A stretch of 64,000 bases of DNA from Psoroptes ovis (GCA_002943765.1 PQWQ01000009.1:1612001-1676000), one strand, 5' to 3'. Shown: positions 36,020 through 50,557, counted from the first letter of the stretch. Notes: generated by a model from the sequence alone, not told the origin. Numbers and translations: made by a program.

Positions 36020-38657
36020 TTAAAAACAAACATTCGGTTTTAATCGTTTAAATTGTTCATCACTTAATGGTATCCATTTAAATCCTAATAATTTTGATAT
36101 TTCATCAATTGTTTTATCATATGAACGTGATGTTTCACGTAACCATTGAATAAAGCTTTTATTCCATGAAGAATTGATTATACAATCGAAACGTTTACGA
36201 ATCGCATTACGACGTACATATAATCTCTTCAAATTTTTACCATATGAAGCAATCAATAATAATGTTGATGTCGATAGCAGATCATTGATTATGATTGTTT
36301 GTAATTTGGTACATTTTTGACTCAGATAAATCTGTGTAAAATTGGTTTATAAATCAAAGAGAAAATTAAATTTATAAGTCCCGAACTACAAAACTAATTA
36401 CCCACCAATAACATATCGACACGATCTTTATATGATTTACGCAACGGATATTTAGGTAAATGATAAAATTCAATACATTCCAAGCAATGTTCATATAATT
36501 GTCCAATTTCCATTAAACGTGTACAACTAGGCCTAATAATTGGTGCATCATATATGATTGATTTGATCAAGGTAGGTTGTAATGTTAATTCCTGATAAAT
36601 TATAGAATAGATACATTATTATTATTATTATTCCTATTAAATAATTATTCAATTCAATTCAATTGGCATACATATGATAATAAATTTTGACAACGGTTTG
36701 TATTATTTATCATCACTAAATTTATTTTTATTTTTTGTTGATAATTAATTTTCCAAAATTTTTTCCATATTTTAGTTGATAATGGTCCTTGTGATCTTGT
36801 CAGCTCTGTTTGTACAATATATAAATTATTCAACGATAAATTTGATGCCAACAGAATCAGAACATCTTCATCCAAATGCTACACGCACAAGTTTATTTTA
36901 ATTTTTTTTTTTTTTTGTTTCAGTGAAAGTGAGATAAAAAAACAAAAAAAAAAATATTTGAAAAATGAATTTTTTATCATTTAAAAAAAAGTTTTTAAAA
37001 ATATATTTTCAAAAGTTTTTGTTTATTTATGGAGTGTTCAATGCAATACAATTATGCCTCTGAACATACCTGACACGAAATAATCAACGTATGTAAATTT
37101 ATAAATATTCCAACATGTAAAAATGAACATTGATTTTTACAACAATTAATCAATGTTAGTGTTTGTAATGTTTCAAAGCAATTCACAGCAACATTATCCA
37201 ATAAATATCGTGCTTCATCAATGTTCAACAATAAATCACGCAATGCCAAATGTTTTAATCCTAATGTTAAATTGTAATAATTCATCGAATAATTTGGTAA
37301 GTCATTTATCTGAATTTTTTTTTCTTGTTATTATTATTATTTAGAATGATAAATACCAATTAGATAAAACATTAATTCTTTTAATGCTTCCAATAATTTT
37401 CCTCCCGTTCCAATTACTTCATTATCACGTGAATCACCACCATAAAATGTTGATGATAATTGCCGGTCATCATTAAAATGATCATTATAATTTGATATTG
37501 ATCGGCAACCAAATGTGAAATCTAATGTGTGCACATTTGATAATCGATTCGGTTCATAGTGTTGAGCGAATTGTGATAAAATTTTCATGAATTCGTATAA
37601 ATTAAAAAAATTGCTCATCGGTTTTATTATTAATCGGCGTATGCATGTGCCGAATTTCCATAGAAATGTCTATGATTATCAGTTTGTATGAAAGGAATAT
37701 ATATGTCAGAGAAAAGAATGAAATTTAATTTGAAAGAATTATCATTATTATTCTATCAATTCAATTCACACTGAAATTCTCAGATCCATTTTCATTTTAT
37801 TTGCCTTACTTGTGTTTTGAATGGATCAATCATCCGTTGATATCCCAAATAATAGTTGAACTTACGTTTAGTGAATGATGTATCTGTAATAATCAATGTT
37901 GTCCATATGGTTGGCAAATAAAAACAATCAAACCAATGTGGACATACTTGTGATGAAATATGTCTATCTTTTATTGATAATAATTGAAATATTTTTTCAA
38001 TTATATCGATTGGCATTAAATTCCAATATGATAATTTTTTTCTTTCTTTCAAATATCGATTCGATCCATCATCACCATTATTATTATCATTGGCTATTCT
38101 TAGCATTTTTCGTTGCTGTTTTTTAAGCATTTTCAATTTTTTCTTGCTTAAAACATGTGAATTCGTTGTTATTGGTGATGATGATGAATCATTGATATTA
38201 TAATTATCATTGAATTGAATTTGCTGCTGCTGTTGTTGTTGATCATTATTTTGATTATTTTGTTTATTATTATTATCATCATCAATATCAATGGTATCTT
38301 CATTCAAAACTTGAACAAAATCATTGTTATTATTATTATTTTTATGATTATTATTGTTAATAGAATCATTATTGATCATTGAATCTGAATGTTTTTTCCA
38401 AAGAAAAAATAGTCATAAAAATAAACCAAAAAATCAATAATATTTATGTATTTAAATTATTCAGAATTTGTTGAATCGAAAAAAACCGAACCTGTATTTG
38501 TTATGACATTCGTATTTGTTATCGTTGATAATGTTGAATTATTTGCATCGGTTGCTGTGATTATTTCATTATTTGATTGTTCAATTTGATCGGTTTGATA
38601 TTCAAATGAATTGTTGTTGTTATTGTCATTATTATTATTATCTTTGCAATTGAACAT
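36020..38657 (-). CDS. F-box protein with leucine-rich C-terminal region (SCF substrate adaptor)
   Basis: Seven coding exons on the minus strand: 38,657-38,492, 38,384-37,810, 37,669-37,357, ~37,323-37,070, 36,878-36,672, 36,591-36,406 and 36,331-36,020. The total of 2,013 nt gives 670 aa. F-box proteins bring substrates to SCF ubiquitin ligases. The N-terminus is Asn/Gln/Asp-rich. The F-box follows at about residues 170-215 (LSYWNLMPIDIIEKIFQLLS, HISSQVCPHWFDCFYLPTIW). The C-terminal part has repeated Leu-rich strands (LGLKHLALRDLLLNI, LQTLTLINC, LHTLIISCQ, LKRLYVRRNAIRKRFD) and ends NVCF. It may belong near the FBXO33/FBXO39 group, but I cannot assign a symbol. The intron before exon 4 is ambiguous: the obvious acceptor at 37,310 breaks frame, while AACAAG, giving a 33-bp intron, keeps it. 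Confidence 0.85.
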
Positions 38658-41600
38658 TTTTTTATTTTACAAATTTTAAAAACGAACAAACAGTTTCAAA
38701 TACAAAACATTTAGAAATAATATGAAAATGATTTTAAATTTCATACAATGTCATTCAAAATTGATCATCATTTACGAGAAAATTTTTCCAATAATTTCAT
38801 TTATTTTTTTCACAATTAGTGTGATCATATACGATTTACATTTATTTCTCAGTTAATTAGCTCTAATTTTCATTTGTGCTCATCTGAATATAATGCAGTG
38901 TTTATTTTACAATTAAAGCATACTGATTTTTATTTTTTCAAGTTACTTAATTTTGAATGATATTATTATCCTTTATTCAAAATAAAAATAAACATCTTCA
39001 TTCAATCATCTTCAATTGCTTGCCAACATGAACACCAGTAATACGACGTAGAAAATTTGTTATAATAATAGCAAACTGAATTAGTGTATGTGTGTGTGTG
39101 TATGACAAGAATTATCACCATCATTGTTTTTCAAAATGTATGTAAATGTAATCTTTGAATTTATATAATTTTTTTCCTTTATTTTACTAAATTGAATTCA
39201 TCTTCATAATAATAATAATAATAATATCAAGTTGAAGTGCTTTGAACAAAATTGAATAATATTTTTTTTCAAATGCATTTAGCCATAGCGCGAAATACAG
39301 TGATGAAATGAATTTATTCCGTATTTCATTTCGATTCAAAATAACATTAATATACAAATTATCGCTTATCAAATTGCTGATCGATAATAGTGTCTTGATA
39401 ATGTGTGTTTTGAATTATCCAAAAGAAAGTTGAAAGAAAAAAGTGAAAATTTAATTCAATTTTATGATATTGAATGAATTCAAAAATGCTGTTAAGAGAA
39501 TGAATAAATAAATAAATCAATACATTAAGTGTTTTAACACCACATATATTGTATTTAATAGAATGATTTCAATTTCAGTATTCTTTGTTCTGTCGTTACT
39601 GTAATGTGATGGACAAAAAAAAAAAATATTAAAAGCTTTGAAATTTTCCCTTGAAAATCGTTCGTGGAAAAGATTTTATTTTTTCAAAAAATACAAGTAA
39701 TAACAACACAATTCCATGTTATTATTATTTGTCCACCGTTGACACACATTGAATTTTACTCTTATAATTCTAAAAATAACATATAATTGAAAATGAATGA
39801 AAATCATAGTTTTCACTGAACGAGAGCTAAATGTTTGTGAATAATTTCAAAAAGAGTTCTTCACTTGAAACAAAAACAAAAAAAAAATATTCAAATTCAT
39901 ACACAAATACATCCCTTTACATTTTTGAATATTTTAAATTTTCAAATTTCATATAATTTTATCCAATAACCATTTTTTTTGAATAAATGTTTTTCATTGT
40001 TCAAAAACAACAAGGAATGCCTGATGCTGAGCTCTGATGTTGTTGCATAATAATTCTTTATTTTTCTCCGTAAAATATTCACATTACATTTGCATTGTAA
40101 ATATTGTTTTATTTTTAAAATTTTAATTCTGGTTTTGTTTATTTTTTATTTTATCATTCTCTTTGATTCCTCGAATGAAATCCGATTGCTTTCGTTTATG
40201 GAAGTAAAAAAAATATTTTCATTCCTTCGCTTAAATACACATGATGAATGTTTTCTGAATTTTTCTTTTTCGTAAAATTTCCCCTTTCTTTACTCCAAAA
40301 AAAAAGAAAAAAAAAACAAACGACTAAGAATATTTAATATGATTAAATTCTTGATTAAATTTATGTGAATACATTCTGTTCATTTGTTCCATTAGAATTT
40401 CAAATAAAATTTCAGAACAATTTTTTTTTGTCGTCGAAAATTCTTATTCGACTGATTGGAATTCAATATATATTTCCTTTCGATTTGTCTCAAGTAATAA
40501 GAGATTGAATCCTTTTAAATGTCAATATTAAAAAAAAATAATAATGAATTATTTAACTAATGAAATGGGAAAGAGACATTGTAGCACAGCGAAAAAGTTG
40601 AAATAAACCAAAAAAAAGAAAAAAATCAATCAATCGATTTCAGTTTAAGAATGACTGATTTTGTAAATCACTATATTCTTGAATATATTTCAATTAATTT
40701 GCATTGTAAAATGAGTGAAAAAAAATTGAAATTGAATATACATTGATTGATCATAATCATTTATATAAAAATCGCATGCGTTGATAATCACTAATACTGA
40801 GCTGATATTAAGGAACGTATCCAGCGTTAAACAAGTTACGATTTTGTTCCAAAAAAAAAAAAAATTTGAAACTTCATTTATATATCCGCATTTGTAGACG
40901 ACAAAAAAATATTCTTGTTTTTTTTTCAATGAATCAGTCAATAAAGATATATTTTGATGATACCGCTACGATTCAAGCATATTTCAATGCAAAAATATGA
41001 TTATATAAGCGTCAAACATGTGTGTGTATTGATGCTCATGCACCGAAGAATATTATGTCATATTTTTTTTCCTATTTTTTTTTTTTTTTTTTTTGAATAG
41101 AAAAACATGAAGAATTTGTTGTTTTTTATTTTGCTTTCTTTTTGGCGCATTGCATTGTTTTTATATTCGTCCATATAATAATAGTAAAACTGTTCTGTGA
41201 AACTGTGTGAAAAAATATGAACAAAAATTTTCATTTCACATTTATTTTACACACATTCATTTTATTTGTATTTATTTATTCTGGTTGAAAATTTGCTTGG
41301 AATATTTTTCCATAATAAAAATAAACAGAATTCTGAATTTCATCGGGTTTTTTTTTTCATTCAATTGAATGTTAATATTGATAATAACAATATTAGTTAT
41401 AATAATAACACAAACTTCTGCCATTTTCAATCATATTTCATTTCAAAAGCGAAAATTCTCGATTGTATTTTCTCTATACAAAAAAAAAAATTCCATAATT
41501 TCAAGTTTCAATTTTCATTCTCGATTCATTCTCTCGAATATTATTATAAAAATGCATTATTCTACATTTATTTTCATTGTTTTTTCACTTTATTTTGGTG

Positions 41601-42900
41601 GTTATTTTCATTTTCCCGTTAATGAATGAATGAATAAATGTATCAATCAAAATCGATAATAATAATAATAATGATGATAATGATCATTAATGTTGATAAT
41701 ATTTTGTTATCAAATCATTAAATTTTCAAGCATCATTGATTATTAATAATAATATTCCAAAAAACAAAACAAAAACAAAATAACATGTTTTCATAATTGT
41801 TTTCAATTAATATTTTTTCACCAATATTGATTTTAATCAATTTTTGATTGATTTTTTGTCAAATGTTATTTCACTAATTCCATCAATTACTACTCTTTTT
41901 TCATTGTAAAAATATTTTCAAATTTTGTTTGTTTGTATATGTCAAATTATTTAGAAAAAAAATTTCAATCGACTCGAAATTTTTCAAAAAAAACTGTCAT
42001 CGGCCTCAATTGAAATCAATTTGTTTTTGTGAGACTATAAGTGTTCAGTTGTAATCATTATGATTGTGTGTGATTAGAATCATAATTCATTTCAAATATT
42101 ATCATTTTGTATATGAATTCATGGATTTCCCATAAAAACAATCATAACAATCAGTTTTCGGTACTTGAAATTTTCAAAAATTTCAAAATTTCATTCCAAT
42201 ATTTGCTAAATGCAAAAACAATACAATTATTGACATACAAGTATCATTATCATACATGATATGGGTGGGCAACTTCTTTTTGTGGGTATATCACGTTTTA
42301 TTTAAATATTTAAATTTTCATATTTAAATTTTTATAGTTTTTTATTAAAATGAAAATTTATGCATTTTATGCAGTTTTAAATGAAGAAAAATGAATAACA
42401 TTATCTTTAATGACTTTATTGATTTGAAAATAAAAATGTTATGCATTTTGATTCTATACAGTTTTATTTACAGTTATTAATATTCATCGTAATCATTGAT
42501 TTATATATGTCTAAGAATAGAAATTTTATTGAATTTAAAATTTTAGAAAAATCTTTAAATTCAATGAAAATTCGTTTCAATAATATATTTTCACATTATT
42601 CATTCATGAAAATAAAAAAAAAAAACTTTTGATTTCGGAATAGAATTTAATAAATATGAGAATATGTATTGATAAAAAATATTTCATTTTTATTTTTAAT
42701 TTTTAATTTTCAGCATACATTGAATTGCATTTGTGATTATTGCTTTACATATTAATTATCTTTGAATTTTCTTTTTTATTTTCAGTTTGAATATTTCAAA
42801 TCTCTTGTTTCAACATTGTTTTTTTTTCTATTTTAAATAATTAATTAAAATATTCTTGCAATGTAAATGTTCATATAAATTGAAATTTATAGCAAAAAAA
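38658..42900. other. Intergenic region between divergent F-box and PLC-like genes
   Basis: 4.2 kb of AT-rich DNA with poly(T)/poly(A) runs, (TAA)n and a GTGTGT tract near 39,087-39,100. It should hold both 5' UTRs and promoters. No ORF here has coding composition; the longer ones are Phe/Ile/Asn-rich homopolymer products. Confidence 0.6.
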
Positions 42901-45900
42901 ATGAATGTTAATGATTTATCTTTGAATAATTCAAATTTTATTACTGAATCATCATCATCATCAACAACAACCAATGATGTAAATCAACCTTCTTATCGAC
43001 AAACACAAATAGAAATTTCAAATAATAATGAAAACAATGGTTCAGTGAATAAAAATAATAGTCGAAATAATGAATCAACAAACAATTCACCATTGATTTT
43101 TGAAAATAATGAAAATATTCTCATCAATTTTACGAATGATGAAAAATGTGATTTAAATAATTATGAAATCATTGACGATGAAAATAATAATAATAATAAT
43201 AACGATAGTGATACATTAAAAATTGATAATACATTGGAGCCTGGTAGAGATGATAAATGTACTAGCCCTATTATCAATAACTATGATAATACTCAAACAA
43301 CACCACAAAAAACTGTTTGTTTTCATTCGATAACTGGACAACCGCCAGGTTCGGATAGAAAAATTACCAATGGTAAGTAGCTTATTTTATTTGCATTATT
43401 TTTGTGATATGAATTCAAAGATTTTTGACATTGAAGAAAATTTCAAATCAATTTTCTATGAGATAATGATTTTATATCATTAAAAATTTAAAAATGCTTG
43501 AATTTATTTTTTTTCAAAAGATTAAGAATTTAATATTTGTATTTACTTTTATATAAGTAGGATTTAAATTCATTTTCCTAAAAATTCCAATTGATTTAAA
43601 TCCTATTGTTACTATTTTTTTCAATTATAAATCAATCGATAATAATGTTTGAATTTTATTATTATTCATTTTTTTTTCATTCACATTAGTCATGAATGAA
43701 ATTGAATTTCTAATAGTTTAAATTGATTATAGTTTTATGTACAGAAATGTGCATTTCAAATTAAAATATACAATTAGTCTGACACATTACACATCTATGA
43801 ATCATTCATTCATTTATTAACATACGATCGATATCGATCGTATGTGAATGTGAATAAATTGAAAACAGCAAAAAAAAATTGTCATCGAATTTATTTATTT
43901 ATTTTTATATAAATCAATTTGATTGATAAATCCCTGATCGATATTATTGCTATTACTATACGCTGTTTATTGCTCATTTATTCACACAATTAATGGTTTA
44001 TTCTTATTTATTTTTATTCCAAATAAAAATAAAAATAATGATAGAATCATTTCGAAAATTAGATCAAATCCTTATTGTGTGTTTACATTATATTTTACCA
44101 CATTTATTTTGTTTAATTCCAAAAACATATCAAATAATAATATAATTGTGTATTACAGTTAGCTAAAAGGCAAACAATACAAAACAACAAAAAAAATTGA
44201 ACATAAAAAAAATCCGATTTTAATTTCATTTTGCATTCAAATGTGTGTGTGCTTAGAATATATATCGATATTGTATTAAAGGAAAATAGATAATCTCATT
44301 TACAAAAAAAAAAAAAAAAAAACAATGAATACCAAAATAATGATCAAATAAAATATTTATTAGAAATGGACAAATAATCAACACTAGTCTATTATTTACA
44401 ATTATCTTTAATTGTACATTTCGACCTGATCAATTAATTACTTAATTATTACTTGATAAAATTTTACATTTACAATTTACAAAATATCTTTCAATACGGT
44501 AATATATATTTGTTTTTATTTTCTTTTCCTTTACAATTCCTTAGCGATCGATTGTTTACAATACATGATCAATGGTACAACATTAATCAAGGTGAAAACA
44601 AGTTTAAGACATTATCGAAGATTTTATACATTAGATGAAGATCTCAGTAATATACGATGGTCACCATCAATGAAAAAAACATCTAAAGCTAAATGTAAGT
44701 TGATTATTACCCAAATTTTTTCCCCATCGTCAGTCCAAGTCATGAGCATTTTCGATTCTGTTTCTTAAAAAAAAATTAGATGCTCAAAAAAACTTGAGAA
44801 AAAAAATTCATTTTAAACTGAAAAATGATATCACCTAATATCAGAACTTGTTTTTTTGTTGAAAAAATAATTGATAGTCAGCCTGTTCAAAAATATAAGA
44901 ATTTCCGTTGTTATGATAAAATTGAAAAGCAACAACGTAGCTTGATGAGAACTGTGATACTTATCAATTATTTATTAGAAAATCAAATGATCAAATTCAT
45001 TGTGTGTAATTGACACAATGATTAATTGATTAATTTTCCATGTTTTCTTTATTAACAGTAATAGTTAATAGTATACGTGAAGTACGACGTGGAAAAAATA
45101 CGGATGTATTGAAAAATCCTGAAATAACCGAAATGTATCGAGAAGATTGTCTATTTTCAATCATATTTGGTGATGATTTTGAATCATTAGATTTGATTGC
45201 ATTATCATCGGCCGAAGCTAATATTTGGGTGACTGGTCTTAATTTTTTAATTGGTCTCATTAGATGTAAGTTTTTTTCTTTCTTTTGTTTCAGAATTTCA
45301 TTTTATTATGTTTGTGTGCGCAAAGCATTATGATAATAATGATAATAATAATTTTCAACTTTTTTTTTCTGCCTTGAAATAACATTTTCAAATCTCTGTG
45401 TAATTATTCCTAATATACCGCTTCAAGTGATTATTTCTTGATAGTCATTATTTAAATTTAGTTGTTCAAAAATAAGCAAAAGTACAAAAAACAAATAAGA
45501 AGACAATTGGAGAACTTTTCAATTACCGAAAATTTAGCTGATCTTTTGACATTTTGAAATTTTCGAAAATTTCAAATACATAACATAACATCAATTAAGG
45601 AACATACACAATGAATAATAATTGAAAAATCATTTTTCGATGAATAAGAAATTTTCGTCAGAGTTTTCACAGTGAAGAAAATCGATTCATTATTTTTCAT
45701 TCTAATTTGAAATTTTTGACAGTAAGAATATTCTACCGTCATTTTTTTTTAGATATCAGCAGCGCTCGAAGAAATTGAAATTTTTTTTTGTTCACAGCTG
45801 ACATCATAATGTTTGATTATATAATATTTAATATTCGTTTACTTTGTGTACCAAAATGTATATTTGAATACAGCACTAGATTCATTAGAATGTAGAGAAA

Positions 45901-48900
45901 AAATGCGAGAAAAATGGCTACATGATGTGTTTGATGAAGCCGATTCTGAACATAATGGAATGTTAGATGAATTGAAAACCATATCGGTGTTTAAAAAATT
46001 AAATGAACATTTATGTATCGATAATTTGAAACAAAAAATTAATGAATTTGAAATGAATAAAAAAAATGGTGAACAACGTGGATGTATATCGAAACATGCA
46101 TTCATTAGTCTATTCACGCAAACAGCTACACGTCCAGATATTTATTTTATACTTGTAAGGTAAGAGGACTTTTTCATTTTTGATGATCAACATTAATCAT
46201 TATTTTTTAATGATAACAAAATAACATGAAAAAAATGCACTAGCAATTTTCAATTCTATTTTGATTGAAATTGTCCATTTAGAAAATGATTCATAGACGA
46301 ATTTAGTATTTTAGGCATTTTTTTTCAATGATAATATTTTACAATATCATCCCATATAATTTTCATTGTAATAATTTATGAGTAAAGATTATAGATTTTG
46401 ATGATAATAAATCATTTAAATATTTATTTATTTATTTTTCAGCTTGGTATCATTGAATCATTAATAATAATTGATATTTCGAACAAAATTTTTCTTTATT
46501 ATTTTACATTTATCATTCCACTTTTTTTTGTCTCTGATAATATAGATATTGTGGAAGAGATTATATGACAATCGAAGAATTTCAATTATTTTTAGAAGGT
46601 GAACAAAGCATTCAAGGTACATCATTGGAAATATGTGCAAATCTTATCGATCGTTATGAACAATCATATCAGGCTCGTCAACAAAAACAATTATTGATCG
46701 ATGGTTTTACACAATTTTTAATGTCTGATACATGTGATATACTTGGAATGAATGCAAAACAAATAACACAAAATATGAATCGCCCATTTATCGATTATTT
46801 TATATCATCATCTTATAATACGTATGTATCATTATTATTATTGATTCATTGTTTCATTGATAAATTCTAAAAATGATTTTCGAAAATTTATATTTTTTTC
46901 TATATTTAAAATGAAACATATATCTCAGATATCTTCTTGAAGATCAAGTTAAAGGACCGTCTAGTTGTGAAGGTTATCGAAAAGCATTGGCTTCAGGTAA
47001 AATAATTTTTATTCATTCTTTTTTCATTTATAAAATCGATGAAATCGGTTATAGTGATGTAGCGTGTGATAAGCTGCGCATATCATGTTTAGATTAGTAT
47101 AATTAATTTTAAAATCATTACATTCGACATTTAATCACTACAATTTGCCAATTAGTTTTCTCGATATACCAAAACACTTATAAGAATCAAGTGTGAAAAA
47201 TTTTCGACAGTTTTAAATTGATAACAAATGAAATTTTTTAAATTTAGTCATTGCCACTGTTAAACATTGCGCATAGCCAAAACCAAATAAAAACTAGACG
47301 TGAGATCATGTTAACGCTTTACCAATCATGTCATCATTTTATATTTCAACATTATAATTAAACGATCAAATTAAATGTCTTCTCAAGATTTCAAATTTTC
47401 ATAATCGATAATAATGTTTGTGATTAATAATTCAATAATATTTGTTTTGTTGTTGAAGGATGTCGATGTGTAAAAATTGATGTACACGATGGTCCAGATT
47501 GTTGTCCAATTGTATATAATCGAAATACATTGACAAGTAGAATATTATTGAAAGATGTGCTGAATGAAATCAAAAAAATGGCTTTTGTTAATTCTGTGTA
47601 AGTTTTTGAATTGAAGAATTGACAAATAATATTTAAAAACTTTGATATCTATTTGTTTTCGTGCATATAATTTATTCATGATATTTTTTTATTCAGTTAT
47701 CCATTGATTATACATTTAGAGAATCATTGTTCTTGGAATGTACAGAAAGTAGTAGCAAAATTATTCATAGAAATATTTGGTGATCAGCTATTTTTATTGT
47801 CAAATATGAATACTTATACCAATAATACAAATGAAACAAAAATCAAAAATGAATTCTTTATTGAATCGAAAACAATGGAAACAAAATTATCGAATTCATC
47901 ATTAGATGATAATTCACAAATTGCAACGTATAGTAGTAATTGTGATAATAATTATTGTAGCAGCATTGATACAAAAAATATTTGGTCCAAGTTGACCCCA
48001 CAAAATTTGATGTATAAGATAATTATTTCGGTACGATTTTAGTAATCTTTGGCATTGAAAATTTTAATATCAAATCTATTTCAACATTTAATAGGGCAAA
48101 AAATCCCATTTCAATGATGAAGTTAGTGATGAAGAGACAGAAAATCATGATAATTCTGCGGAAAATGATCAAAAGAAAAAATATCTAAACAAAATATGTC
48201 CTGAATTGTGTGAAATTATCACAATGAATCGTGTTGAATGTCATTATAATAAAATAAATTTCGATAATCCTAATCGTAAGTATAATTCTTTTTATTTTTC
48301 GATTATTTTTTGCAATATTTATTCTTGATTTTTATATTCAGTGCTTCATTTGAATGAATCAATTGCAAGCAAAATTGTACAACAAAATATTGAAGAATTA
48401 ACTCAACGCAATAAGAATTATCTCACACAAATTACGCCTGATGTTAGCAGAATCGATTCAAGTAATTTAAATCCATTGGATTTCTGGAATTGTGGTGTCC
48501 AACTCTTATCAATGAATTATCAGGTATCGAATCATTACTGTTTAATTATTCATAATCAAAATGAATTTTTTTTTCAATCGATCATAATTGAATGTTAGAC
48601 TAATGGTCAAATAATGAATATTTATCGTGGTTGGTTCAGTCAAAATGGTTCTTGTGGTTATGTTTTGAAGCCCAGTTATTTACGAGAAAAATATTCAACA
48701 TTCAATTTGCGAAAAAAAGATGCAATCATTTCAGGTATTATATCAAAATTTTTGGCTATTTAAAATGCATTCTGCTATTCTTTTTAATCATTTATTCAAG
48801 GAATCGATCCTATGAATATACGAATCAAAATAATTAGTGGACAACAATTGCCAAGACCTTGTGGAGCATCACTAAAAGCAAATTCAATAGATCCATATGT

Positions 48901-50508
48901 TATTGTACAATGTTTAGGCACATCTATCGATTGTGCCGAATTCCGTACATCGACTGTATCTAGTGATGGACAGAATCCAATTTTTGATGAAAGCTTTGAA
49001 TTCAATGTCTGCCTTCCTGAATTGACAATCATAAGATTTTTAGTATTAGATGATGATTACATTAATGATGATTTTATTGGTCAATTCACCGTACCAGTAT
49101 CATGTATGGAATCTGGTTTCAAACATATCAAACTCTTGAATATGAATGATGAAATTATACCAAATGCAACATTATTCGTTAAAATCGCTCTAACACAACG
49201 TTATGGCTCAAAACAACGTTTACGTAGAAAAAAAAGTTGGACACATAAGAATATGCACGATGCAAAACAAATGGGTAACAAATATTTAGATGAACAAATG
49301 AAACATATATTCTCAATCGTTAATGAATCATCCATAATGCGTAAAGATATTGAAAAAGTATATATTGAATTATGTGATGAATGTTCATTGCCTGAAAGTG
49401 CTAACATGGCTCAGTGTTTGCGAATAATTACGTTGAGGTTGGCTACGTGTCCGACCGTGATTGGATTCAAGATTGTTAAATCAAAATTAGGTGTAAGTTA
49501 ACACGATTAAATTCATGCAAATATCGAAATTAAAATCACTTTGATTTAGTATTTATCTTTACAAGTGGATGGTGAATTAACGATACGCTTAAATCGAACG
49601 ATTTCAACATTGGATCGTTGTCTTGGAGAATTATACAAATCGATCGATCAATCAGAATATTATGTTTCGCTAGTAAGTGACTATATTTTAATAGATATAA
49701 CAGTTGTATTTAAAAATTTGTTTCCATTTATCAGTTATCTGATTTATTCGAAAAATTGTCAAATGTTAGCTACGAATTTGAGAAAAATACTCCCGCTAAT
49801 CTTGATCACAAACTTCAAACATTCTTGAATTTGACATCAACATCAACATTGAAACAATCATCAATGATAGAGAAAAAACAATCGATGTATGATACAGCAC
49901 CGACCAAGCAGAACGTTTGCAAGAAAACACCGATAGAAATGGACAATGATAATTCTGAAGCAAATAACATGACTCCAAAAGCAACATCTTTGAATTCTTC
50001 AAACTCATTCAATCATTCACCAAAATCATTCGCAACTACAACAAACAGTTCACCAACAGTATTTTTGAATCATTCCAAACATAAAAAAAGTGAAAAAATA
50101 TTTGAGAATTTATTATGGAATTTATCGATCATCAAAAACGAATTGGATAGTCTAAATGCATTGAAAAATGAATCGCAAAAACATTTTGAACAAATTGAAA
50201 GAATAGCAGAATCATTGAAGAGAATATTCGAACGGGAGCATAAAATTATTTTAAGATCAAATTCTTATGTTGTACGTGAAATCAACAATGTTAATCAGTT
50301 AAAATCAAATCAGCCTTCGATTTCTTTGAATTCACAATCAGAAATCGATACGATCCAATCTGCATCGACAAGTAAATTATTGAATAACAGTAATAATAAT
50401 GATGTAAGATTAAGAAGTATTTTGAAAAAAAACACAGCCTCACCAATTACAACTCGAAAAATAATGATGTATGATAATGAACAGAAACAATCGGAGAATA
50501 AGTTATGA
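42901..50508 (+). CDS. PLCL: Phospholipase C-like protein (PRIP / PLCL), predicted catalytically inactive
   Basis: Fourteen coding exons: 42901-43372, 44545-44694, 45059-45265, 45874-46159, 46546-46821, 46929-46996, 47459-47597, 47697-48030, 48095-48275, 48342-48523, 48599-48734, 48801-49492, 49550-49672 and 49735-50508. Together they total 4,020 nt (1,339 aa) with every join in frame. Order: an Asn/Ser-rich N-terminus ending in KTVCF (137-141), then a PH domain (RFYTLDEDLSNIRW), an EF-hand-like region (DVFDEADSEHNGMLDE), PLC X box, acidic linker, PLC Y box (IDSSNLNPLDFWNCG, YVLKPSYL), a C2 domain (DPYVIVQCLG, RFLVLDDDYINDDFIGQ) and a long coiled C-terminus. Residue order and the N-terminal motif match the PRIP/PLCL family, which binds inositol phosphates, phosphatases and GABA-A receptor-associated proteins instead of cleaving PIP2. 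The catalytic His positions read Tyr (SSSYNTY) and Asn (VYNRNTLTS). The start is the first in-frame ATG. Confidence 0.93.
43558..43605. repeat. Short inverted repeat in PLCL intron 1
   Basis: TAGGATTTAAAT (43,558) and ATTTAAATCCTA (ending 43,605) form 12-bp perfect arms around a 24-bp loop. Confidence 0.55.
43820..43845. repeat. 26-bp perfect palindrome in PLCL intron 1
   Basis: ACATACGATCGAT is followed directly by its reverse complement. The high C/G content for this genome makes chance less likely than for the A/T-only palindromes. Confidence 0.75.
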
Positions 50509-50557
50509 TTATCCTTTATACATGGTGTGATTATTTGAATGAATAATCTTTGTGTGT

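Noticed and set aside
38457..38510. Reading exon 1 of the F-box gene to its own stop as a separate small protein
   Set aside because: A CAG|GTTCGG donor and a TTCAG acceptor join it in frame to the next Asn-rich exon.
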